Below are positions 1 to 5,211 of a stretch of 12,546 bases of DNA, in pieces. Source of the stretch: Chloroflexota bacterium (GTDB lineage Bacteria > Chloroflexota > Limnocylindria > Limnocylindrales > CSP1-4). The stretch is from positions 1 through 12,546 of the forward strand of contig JAJYXX010000099.1 in assembly GCA_021801545.1 (NCBI GenBank), read 5' to 3'. Position 1 is the stretch's first letter. Each line of letters opens with the position of its first letter. The notes beneath the pieces are model-generated. The model saw only the letters and a program-made list of their open reading frames with translations. It was not told the DNA's origin and did not search any database. The position numbers were made by a program, and so were the translations under genes.

Positions 1-552
1 CGCTACGAGGCCGAGGTCCTCGCCTACCACGAGTCGATCCCCGGTCACCATCTCCAGATCGCGATCGCCCAGGAGGTCGCCGGCCTGCCGGACTTCCGCA
101 GGCACCTCGGGGTCACGGCGTTCTGGGAGGGTTGGGGCCTCTACACCGAGCGGCTGGCCGACGAAATGGGCCTCTACAGCGGCGACCTCGACCGAATCGG
201 GATGGTTTCGATGGACGCCTGGCGGGCCTGCCGGCTCGTCGTCGACACGGGGATGCACGCGCTCGGCTGGTCGCGGCGCCAGGCGATCGACTTCATGCTC
301 GCCAACTCAGCGCTGGCCGAGAACAACATCGTCAACGAGGTCGACCGCTACATCGTCTGGCCCGGTCAGGCGCTCGCCTACAAGACCGGCCAGCTCGAGC
401 TGCGGCGACTGCGCGGCGAGGCCGAGGCGGCACTCGGCCGGCGATTCGACATCCGCGCCTTCCACGACGCGGTCCTGCGCCACGGGGCGATCCCGCTGCC
501 GGTGCTGGGCGAGGTCGTGACAGGCCACGTTCGCGAGGCGTCCGGGCACTGA
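1..552 (+). CDS. DUF885 family metallopeptidase, C-terminal part (5' end outside window)
   Basis: This reading frame is open from the first base and stops at 550-552, so only the last 183 residues are present. Residues 10-17 in the window read HESIPGHH, followed by LQIAIAQE. That is the zinc-binding HExxPGHH-type signature of DUF885 proteins (Peptidase_MA-like fold), where the two His and a downstream Glu bind the metal. The stretch FWEGWGLYTERLADEMGLY at about residues 42-60 is the conserved second block and probably carries the downstream Glu ligand. The family is predicted to contain zinc peptidases, usually of about 550-600 residues, with poorly known substrates. The ilvD start lies about 100 bp downstream. 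The family call is firm; the substrate is unknown. Confidence 0.88.
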   Translation, partial: RYEAEVLAYHESIPGHHLQIAIAQEVAGLPDFRRHLGVTAFWEGWGLYTERLADEMGLYSGDLDRIGMVSMDAWRACRLVVDTGMHALGWSRRQAIDFMLANSALAENNIVNEVDRYIVWPGQALAYKTGQLELRRLRGEAEAALGRRFDIRAFHDAVLRHGAIPLPVLGEVVTGHVREASGH

Positions 553-595
553 TCCGCGATCCGGAGCGGAACCCCGGCGCACGCCGCCGACTCGG

Positions 596-601
596 TACAC
601 T
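596..601 (+). promoter_or_regulatory. Possible -10 element upstream of ilvD
   Basis: TACACT fits the TAnnnT pattern of sigma-70-type -10 elements. It would place transcription start near 608, giving a leader of about 45 nt before the ATG at 654. I see no convincing -35 hexamer 16-19 bp upstream, so this is a weak call based on one hexamer. Confidence 0.25.
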
Positions 602-653
602 GGTCGATCGTTCCGCCTGTCGATCCGACCCGCCGCCGCCGAGGACCACGCCC

Positions 654-2396
654 ATGCCCGACCAGTCGCCCGCCCACCCCTACGACCGCCCGACCGACCC
701 GGCGAAGCGCCACTCCGCGACGCTCACCGACGGCCCCGATCGCGCCCCGGCCCGGGCGATGCTCAAGGCGATCGGGTTCACCGACGACGACCTGGCCCGG
801 CCGCTCATCGGCGTCGCCACGACCTGGATCGAGACGATGCCCTGCAACTACAACCAGCGCCGGCTGGCCGAGTTCGTCAAGGAGGGGATCCGGGCGGCCG
901 GGGGCACGCCGATGGAGTTCAACACGATCTCGATCTCGGACGGTGTCACGATGGGCACCGAGGGGATGAAGACCTCGCTGATCAGCCGCGAGGTCGTCGC
1001 CGACTCGATCGAGCTGACCGCGCGCGGCCACCTGTTCGACGGCCTCGTCTGCCTCGTCGGCTGTGACAAGACGATCCCCGGCGCCGCGATGGCCCTCGCC
1101 CGCCTCGACATCCCGGGCCTCGTCCTCTACAACGGCACGATCTACCCGGGTGTCTACAAGGGCCAGAACGCCGACATCGTCACCGTCTTCGAGGCGGTCG
1201 GAGCGTACCGCGCCGGCACGATCACTCTCGACGAGCTGTACGCGATCGAGAGCGCGGCCTGCCCGGGCCCGGGCGCCTGCGGCGGGCAGTACACGGCGAA
1301 CACGATGAGCACCGTCCTGGAGTTCATCGGCCTCTCGCCGGCCGGCCTGAACGGCATTCCGGCCGAGGACCCGCAGAAGAACGAGGCGGCCCGCCGTTCC
1401 GGCGAGCTCGTCATGCAGCTCGTCCGCGACGATATCCGGCCGGGGAGCGTCGTCACCCGCGCCGCGCTCGAGAACGGGATCGCCGCCGTCTCGGCGACCG
1501 GCGGCTCGACGAACGGCGTCCTCCACCTCCTCGCGATCGCCCACGAGTTCGGCCTCCCGCTCTCGATCGACGAGTTCGCCACGATCGCCGAGCGGACCCC
1601 GATCGTGGCCGACATGAAGCCGGGTGGCCGGTTCTCCGCCGCCGAGATGTACGACGCCGGGGGCGTCGCGCTCGTCATGCGCGAGCTGCTCAAGCGCGAC
1701 CTCGTCCATGCCGGGGAGCGCAACGTGGATGGCCGGACGATGGCCGAGATCGCCGCGGCGGTCGTCGAGACCCCGGGCCAGGAGGTCGTCCGTCCGATCG
1801 AGCGGCCGCTCAAGCCGACCGGCGGCCTGACGATCCTGCGCGGCTCGCTCGCCCCGGAGGGCTGCGTCGTCAAGCTCGCCGGCCACGAGCGCCGCCAGCA
1901 CCGCGGACCGGCCCGGGTCTTCGAATCCGAGGAGGCATGCTTCGAGGCGGTGAAGGCGCGCCGGATCGAGCCCGGCGACGTGATCGTCATCCGCTACGAG
2001 GGCCCGGCCGGCGGCCCCGGGATGCGCGAGATGCTCGGCGTCACGGCCGCCCTCGTCGGCGAGGGGCTCGGGGAGTCCGTCGCCCTCCTGACCGACGGCC
2101 GGTTCAGCGGCGGCACGCACGGGCTGATGATCGGCCACGTCGCCCCCGAAGCGGCCCTCGGCGGCCCGATCGCCGTCGTCCGGGACGGCGATCCGATCGT
2201 CATCGACGTCGACCGCCACACGCTCGACATCGATGTTCCGACCGACGAGATCGCCCGGCGTCTGGCAGCCTGGAGCCCGCCCCCGCCGCGCTACACCAGT
2301 GGCGTCATGGCCAAGTACGCGGCACTCGTCAGCTCCGCCTCCCAGGGCGCGGTGACGACGGGATCCCGGATGGCCGAGCAGCTCGGCCGTCGATGA
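654..2396 (+). CDS. ilvD: Dihydroxy-acid dehydratase (IlvD)
   Basis: IlvD dehydrates 2,3-dihydroxy-isovalerate or -methylvalerate to the 2-keto acid, the step before the aminotransferase in valine and isoleucine synthesis. It is a cytoplasmic Fe-S enzyme. The ATG at 654 gives 580 residues, normal for the family. It is preceded by GAGG at 641-644, 9 nt upstream. Longer in-frame extension to 132 would run through the DUF885 gene and is not credible. Visible motifs are Cys64 (MPCNYNQ), Cys137 (GCDKTIPGA, with Lys139 as the expected carbamylated metal-site Lys) and Cys209 (CPGPGACGGQYTANTM), which together form the three-Cys cluster site. Ser485 in DGRFSGGTHG is the expected catalytic base. The stop overlaps the start of the next gene (ATGA), so the two are probably co-translated. 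No truncation is seen. Confidence 0.97.
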   Translation: MPDQSPAHPYDRPTDPAKRHSATLTDGPDRAPARAMLKAIGFTDDDLARPLIGVATTWIETMPCNYNQRRLAEFVKEGIRAAGGTPMEFNTISISDGVTMGTEGMKTSLISREVVADSIELTARGHLFDGLVCLVGCDKTIPGAAMALARLDIPGLVLYNGTIYPGVYKGQNADIVTVFEAVGAYRAGTITLDELYAIESAACPGPGACGGQYTANTMSTVLEFIGLSPAGLNGIPAEDPQKNEAARRSGELVMQLVRDDIRPGSVVTRAALENGIAAVSATGGSTNGVLHLLAIAHEFGLPLSIDEFATIAERTPIVADMKPGGRFSAAEMYDAGGVALVMRELLKRDLVHAGERNVDGRTMAEIAAAVVETPGQEVVRPIERPLKPTGGLTILRGSLAPEGCVVKLAGHERRQHRGPARVFESEEACFEAVKARRIEPGDVIVIRYEGPAGGPGMREMLGVTAALVGEGLGESVALLTDGRFSGGTHGLMIGHVAPEAALGGPIAVVRDGDPIVIDVDRHTLDIDVPTDEIARRLAAWSPPPPRYTSGVMAKYAALVSSASQGAVTTGSRMAEQLGRR

Positions 2397-3295
2397 GCTC
2401 GTCGGCGGTCGCCCGCGTCTCGATCGGCTTCAAGACATCGCCCCAGGACGTCGACTGGCCGACACTTGACGCGACGTGGGCGCTGGCCGGTGAGCTCGAG
2501 GTGTTCGACTCGGGCTGGATGAACGACCACCTCGTCCACCCCGCCCGCGACCGGGGCGGCCCCTCGTTCGAGCCGATGACGGTCATGGCTGCGCTCGCTC
2601 ACCACGTCCCGGGGAAATGGCTCGGCCACCTCGTCCTGTCGAACACGTTCCGCCATCCGGCGGTCCTCGCCAAGCAGGCCACGGCGATGGATCACCTGAC
2701 GGGCGGCCGATTCATCGTCGGGCTGGGCGCCGGCTGGCACGAGGGCGAGCACGAGCCGTTCGGGATCAAGCTGCCGCCGATCGGCGAACGGATCGACCGG
2801 CTCGTCTCGGCCGTGCGCGTCCTCAAGGCGCTCTTCTCGCCCGCCGCGGCGTCGCTGCCCGGGGTGACCCTGAAGGACCCGTTCTACCCGCTGCGAGGTG
2901 CGACGAACGAGCCGCCGCCGATTACGGTGGGCGGGCCGCCAATCTGGCTGGGTGGACAGAAGCGCCGAGGGCTCGAGCTCGCGGCCCGGCTCGGTGACGG
3001 CTGGGCACTGCCGGCCGATCCCCACGAGGGCCCGCCCCAGTTCGTGACACGGCGCGACGCGATCCTGGGCGAGATGGAGCGGATCGGGCGGGATCCGGGG
3101 GGTTTCGCCTTCGTCGGCCAGGTCGCGACCGGCCGCTCGGCATCGGAGCGGCGTGAGGCCCTGCAGCGCGCCCTCGACTTCGCCCGGGCAGGCGCGACGC
3201 ACATCGTCCTCGGCATGCCGGCGGCGACAGGTCCGGACGGGCTCCGCGCCATGGCGCTCGAGGTCGCCGAGCCGCTCCGCGAGATGTTCGCCTGA
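2393..3295 (+). CDS. LLM-class (luciferase-like) flavin/F420-dependent oxidoreductase
   Basis: This 300-residue protein has the TIM-barrel signature of the luciferase-like monooxygenase superfamily. SNTFRHPAVLAKQATAMDHLTGGRF (GGRF at residues 104-107) runs into GLGAGWHEGEHEPFG (110 onward). ITVGGPPIWLGGQKRRGLELAARLGDGWAL starts near residue 177. Many family members use F420 or FMN to oxidise or reduce small molecules; the substrate cannot be read here. The ATG at 2393 overlaps the ilvD stop as ATGA, which decides the start and implies translational coupling. The last 25 bp (3275-3299), encoding LREMFA-stop plus CGAC, recur in altered form at 8484-8508, where the reading is LRETFA-stop. This suggests that the accessory block downstream entered at the 3' end of this gene. 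Confidence 0.92.
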   Translation: MSSSAVARVSIGFKTSPQDVDWPTLDATWALAGELEVFDSGWMNDHLVHPARDRGGPSFEPMTVMAALAHHVPGKWLGHLVLSNTFRHPAVLAKQATAMDHLTGGRFIVGLGAGWHEGEHEPFGIKLPPIGERIDRLVSAVRVLKALFSPAAASLPGVTLKDPFYPLRGATNEPPPITVGGPPIWLGGQKRRGLELAARLGDGWALPADPHEGPPQFVTRRDAILGEMERIGRDPGGFAFVGQVATGRSASERREALQRALDFARAGATHIVLGMPAATGPDGLRAMALEVAEPLREMFA

Positions 3296-3299
3296 CGAC
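3275..3299 (+). repeat. Left copy of island-flanking direct repeat
   Basis: These 25 bp match 8484-8508 at 22 of 25 positions. The last 13 bases (3287-3299, TTCGCCTGACGAC) are identical. The differences are C/G at 3280 and TG/CA at 3285-3286. In the oxidoreductase frame this copy encodes LREMFA, the stop and four bases beyond. The first mismatch is synonymous (Arg CGC/CGG), which fits two copies of a real gene end rather than a chance match. Confidence 0.65.
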
Positions 3300-3311
3300 C
3301 CGCGGCGGCGG

Positions 3312-3553
3312 GTGAGCGTGGGTGAATGGGTCGAGGAGTTCCATGGCGCGACGACGGCCGTCGACCACGCCCCGCCGGAGATCAGACGCCGCCGCCAGGC
3401 CTCCGCGACTCCACTCGAACGCGGCTACCTCGCTCTGACCGCGGCTCTCTACCCGCAGGGCAACGTCGTCTGCGCCGAGATCCTCGAATTCGACGTCGCG
3501 AGCCGGGGCTCATCCTGCAGCCGGTCTCGATCTCGATCGAGGCGGCGATCTGA
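3312..3553 (+). pseudogene. Small hypothetical ORF with probable single-base frameshift
   Basis: From the GTG at 3312 the frame reads VSVGEWVEEFHGATTAVDHAPPEI, then TPLERGYLALTAALYPQGNVVCAEILEFDVASRG, which looks like a genuine soluble small protein. At 3505-3508 (GGGG) it turns into low-complexity Ser/Arg sequence. The overlapping frame from that point reads GLILQPVSISIEAAI and stops at 3551-3553, which looks like the natural end. One extra G would join the halves into about 80 residues. I do not recognise the family. It starts 16 nt after the oxidoreductase stop and has no strong ribosome binding site. It could be a decaying gene, a sequencing or assembly error at the G run, or a non-coding stretch. 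Confidence 0.4.
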
Positions 3554-3780
3554 ACCACCCGAGGACTACCCCATCCGCAACCGCGAGATGACCGGCTGGC
3601 GGGCGAGAGAAGTGGGCCCGAGCGAGTACGTGACGTCTGCGCAGCTGGTTGGCACCAGGGCTTGAGCATGCAAAGTTGCGACAGGATCGCCAAGCTCGGG
3701 CTCTCGAGGGGTGGCGTCGACCGCGTTCGTGGGGTCGAGATCTCCCCGGGTCGCGGATCCTCCGCTCGTACCGAGATCCT
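3554..3780. other. Intergenic stretch without a recognisable gene
   Basis: This stretch between the frameshifted ORF and the leader of the three-gene chain has no convincing coding frame on either strand. An ATG-started fragment near 3588 continues only to 3665. GGGGTCGAGATCTCCCC at 3731-3747 can form a short stem but does not belong to a tRNA cloverleaf. I see no transposase remnant. Confidence 0.4.
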
Positions 3781-3791
3781 GATAGGCTATC
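3781..3791. promoter_or_regulatory. Inverted repeat GATAG-G-CTATC overlapping a possible -10 element
   Basis: The 11 bases 3781-3791 are perfect 5-bp inverted arms around one G. They overlap two possible -10 hexamers: TAGGCT at 3783-3788, preceded by TGA as in an extended -10, and TATCTT at 3788-3793. This is where a repressor of the downstream three-gene chain could bind. No clear -35 is visible, so the promoter is inferred from position. Confidence 0.3.
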
Positions 3792-3818
3792 TTGCCCTCG
3801 GCAGTCGCCAAGGGCAAG
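3791..3818 (+). promoter_or_regulatory. Leader hairpin directly before the Shine-Dalgarno of the three-gene chain
   Basis: CTTGCCCT (3791-3798) pairs perfectly with AGGGCAAG (3811-3818). After a C/A mismatch, GGC (3800-3802) pairs with GCC (3807-3809), closing a four-base loop AGTC. The 8 + 3 bp hairpin ends two bases before the ribosome binding site GAGGGG (3821-3826) and 12 bases before the GTG at 3831. It has no U tract, so it is a poor intrinsic terminator. Its placement suggests control of translation or message stability. If it is a real leader, the farther upstream TTG at 3792 is not the start of the gene. Confidence 0.4.
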
Positions 3819-3820
3819 GT

Positions 3821-3826
3821 GAGGGG
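3821..3826 (+). promoter_or_regulatory. Ribosome binding site that sets the start at GTG 3831
   Basis: GAGGGG at 3821-3826 lies 4-6 nt before the GTG at 3831, a near-ideal position. The alternative in-frame starts TTG 3792 and GTG 3819 have no comparable site. Confidence 0.55.
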
Positions 3827-3830
3827 GTGC

Positions 3831-4199
3831 GTGCACAGTGACGACCTGCCGGACGAGGCGATCGTCGTCCGTGGCGGCCACAAGACGGCGACCCAGATCC
3901 TTATCCGAGCTCGGAAGGATCACCGGAGACTGGGATACTACGGAATCTCGGCCTTCGCAGGATGGACGTCGGAGACGAGTCTGGCTGAGGTGGTCGAGGC
4001 AAGCGGGCTGCTCTTCGACGTTGTCCAAACGTCCACGGTCGGAAGGCTGCGCGCGGCCGGGTTCGGCATTCAGCGCACCTTCATGTGGCCCCATTGCACC
4101 ATAGACCTCGGGGAGGATCCGACGGATGATGATGCCGCGAGACTGGCGGCACTGTTCGGTCCGCCAGTTCCTAATCCTGGCCTAGGAGGTCAGTCGTGA
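3831..4199 (+). CDS. Conserved-looking hypothetical protein, first gene of a three-gene coupled chain
   Basis: From the GTG at 3831 this is a 122-residue soluble protein with no signal peptide or membrane helix. The N-terminus reads MHSDDLPDEAIVVRGGHKTATQILIRARKDH. The middle has GYYGISAFAGW, and then TSTVGRLRAAGFGIQRTFMWPHCTIDL. These alternating beta-like segments and fixed Arg/Gly/His positions look like a real compact domain rather than random high-GC translation. The tail is acidic, then Pro/Gly-rich (FGPPVPNPGLGGQS). I cannot assign a named family. The stop overlaps the start of the next gene as GTGA. The small size and coupling recall toxin-antitoxin pairs, but no known toxin catalytic motif is visible, so that remains a guess. 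Confidence 0.7.
   Translation: MHSDDLPDEAIVVRGGHKTATQILIRARKDHRRLGYYGISAFAGWTSETSLAEVVEASGLLFDVVQTSTVGRLRAAGFGIQRTFMWPHCTIDLGEDPTDDDAARLAALFGPPVPNPGLGGQS
4183..4190 (+). promoter_or_regulatory. Strong Shine-Dalgarno inside the end of the first gene
   Basis: TAGGAGGT at 4183-4190 is an almost complete anti-16S complement placed 5 nt before the GTG at 4196. It lies in the coding end of the first gene and fixes the start of the second. It suggests the second product may be made at a higher rate than the first. Confidence 0.7.
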
Positions 4200-4540
4200 C
4201 CAGGATCGAAGTTGACTTCAACAGCCGCGATGGCGAGGGCATGGTCCCGGCGCTCGCCGAGGACGCAGATGGTCCGATGCGGGTCGGCGACGCCGTTGAG
4301 GCCTACGATGACGAGGGGTATCGCTGTTTGGCCGTCGTCGCCGCCCGAGCAGGGGACATCGTCGCACTTGACCCCGTTTGGCGCGCATTTGCCGCTCCAA
4401 GTGAGGCCCGAGTGATCCTGATTGGCACCCCGCCGGCAATGTGGGCAGATTGGAGGAACAGGCTAACCGTTGCCCTGTCCCCTGTGAGCATCATGCGGCC
4501 TGTGTCATCCACAACAGGGCGGGAGCCCGCTGTCGCGTGA
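4196..4540 (+). CDS. Small hypothetical protein, second gene of the coupled chain
   Basis: This 114-residue protein starts at GTG 4196, which overlaps the previous stop as GTGA and has a strong ribosome binding site. Residues 1 to about 75 read MTRIEVDFNSRDGEGMVPALAEDADGPMRVGDAVEAYDDEGYRCLAVVAARAGDIVALDP. They form an acidic, beta-rich small domain with the feel of a beta-barrel (VGDAVEAYDDEGYRCLAVV). The last 35-40 residues are different in character (WADWRNRLTVALSPVSIMRPVSSTTGREPAVA) and may be a lineage-specific extension or a read-on past an eroded stop. The family is not recognised. Its stop overlaps the GTG of the DUF6941 gene as GTGA. Being acidic and placed second, it could be the partner or antidote of the first protein, but nothing in the sequence proves this. 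Confidence 0.65.
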   Translation: MTRIEVDFNSRDGEGMVPALAEDADGPMRVGDAVEAYDDEGYRCLAVVAARAGDIVALDPVWRAFAAPSEARVILIGTPPAMWADWRNRLTVALSPVSIMRPVSSTTGREPAVA

Positions 4541-4983
4541 AGGTCACGTTCCTGCTCGCCGATGCGGCTGCGGCTGCCGAAGGGAAGCTCTACGTCCTCG
4601 GTGGCGGCTGGTCTTTCATTGGTCCACAGGTAGGGCCCATGGCGCTTGCCATCCTCGTAGAGGTGCCATGGCACGAGGCCAACCAGGAGCACCAGATCGT
4701 CATCGAGCTTCAGGACTCCGACGGCAATGCGGCACTCATTGGACCAGAGGCACAGCCGATGCGAATCGAGGCTAAGCTCGAAGTGGGTCGCCCGCCTGGT
4801 CACCCAGCCGGATCGCCGTTCAACGTCCCAATGGCGTTCAATATCGGGCCGATGCCACTCCAGCCCGGCATGAGGTATGTCTGGGTGGTTTCGATTGATG
4901 GAGCGACCGATCCGAACTGGCAGGTGGGCTTTCATGTTCGCTCGCAGCTTGGCCACCCGGGCGCCCCCGCCGCGCCACGCTGA
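4537..4983 (+). CDS. DUF6941 family protein, third gene of the coupled chain
   Basis: The GTG at 4537 gives 148 residues beginning MKVTFLLADAAAAAEGKLYVLGGGWSFIGP. The motifs MALAILVEVPWHEANQEHQIVIELQDSDG, EAKLEVGRPPGHPAGSPFNVPMAFNIGPMPLQPGMRYVWVVSID and a C-terminal VGFHVR match my memory of DUF6941, a family of uncharacterised proteins of this length. There are no membrane segments; the protein looks all-beta. The in-frame GTG at 4441 would add 32 unlike residues and is rejected, because family members start at MKVTFLLAD. GGGAG at 4521-4525 is a rather distant ribosome binding site. The GTG overlaps the previous stop as GTGA, so expression probably depends on upstream translation. The function is unknown. 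Confidence 0.8.
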   Translation: MKVTFLLADAAAAAEGKLYVLGGGWSFIGPQVGPMALAILVEVPWHEANQEHQIVIELQDSDGNAALIGPEAQPMRIEAKLEVGRPPGHPAGSPFNVPMAFNIGPMPLQPGMRYVWVVSIDGATDPNWQVGFHVRSQLGHPGAPAAPR

Positions 4984-5015
4984 GCCGGTCGACCGCTAGC
5001 GAACCGCCCAACCGC

Positions 5016-5050
5016 CCGACCGAGAAGCGAGCGCCATCGGTTCTGGTCGG
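5016..5050 (+). terminator. Stem-loop downstream of the three-gene chain, possible terminator
   Basis: CCGACC (5016-5021) plus AGAA (5023-5026) pair with TTCT (5041-5044) plus GGTCGG (5045-5050). This gives a 10-bp stem with one bulged G and a 14-nt loop, 33 nt after the DUF6941 stop. There is no T run behind it, as is common in high-GC genomes. It is the most stable-looking structure in the gap before the methylase gene and may end the three-gene transcript. Confidence 0.35.
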
Positions 5051-5163
5051 ACGACGGCGGATCTTTCGGCATTCGCAGGACCTGCATCGGGTACCGACCC
5101 CGACTCGATACGACACCGCATCGGCCCGAAGGCCCCGGCGGGTATTCCGAGCAGGTCCCGCGC

Positions 5164-5172
5164 TGTTACGCT
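5164..5172 (+). promoter_or_regulatory. Possible extended -10 upstream of the restriction-modification gene
   Basis: TGTTACGCT has the TGn-TAnnnT shape of an extended -10. It would start transcription near 5179, ahead of any of the candidate starts TTG 5191, TTG 5203 or ATG 5212. There is no good -35. The rest of the 4984-5190 gap holds two adjacent AACCGCCC copies (5002-5017) and nothing else I can name. Confidence 0.2.
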
Positions 5173-5211
5173 TCGCGCCACCCCGTCCAGTTGGGGAGCG
5201 CCTTGGATCCG

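Noticed and set aside
553..570. Short stem TCCGC/GCGGA right after the DUF885 stop as a terminator
   Set aside because: There are only five base pairs with no T tract, too weak to claim.
132..653. Upstream extension of ilvD to ATG 132
   Set aside because: It would lie out of frame across the DUF885 gene and add 174 low-complexity residues. Family starts and the GAGG site support 654.
378..2219. 613-codon open frame on the minus strand opposite ilvD
   Set aside because: It is a shadow of the high-GC codon pattern of ilvD. Its translation is Asp/Arg/Val-rich without any domain, while the plus strand is a clear dihydroxy-acid dehydratase.
3352..3363. 12-bp palindrome CGACGGCCGTCG
   Set aside because: It lies within the coding part of the small ORF. 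GC-only palindromes of this size are expected by chance in this composition.
3731..3760. tRNA-like T-arm (GGGGTCGAGATCTCCCC)
   Set aside because: There is no acceptor stem, D-arm or anticodon arm around it, and the loop lacks TTCRA in the right place.
4303..4956. 217-codon minus-strand frame over the DUF6941 gene
   Set aside because: The plus strand matches a known family over its whole length, and the minus frame has no motif.
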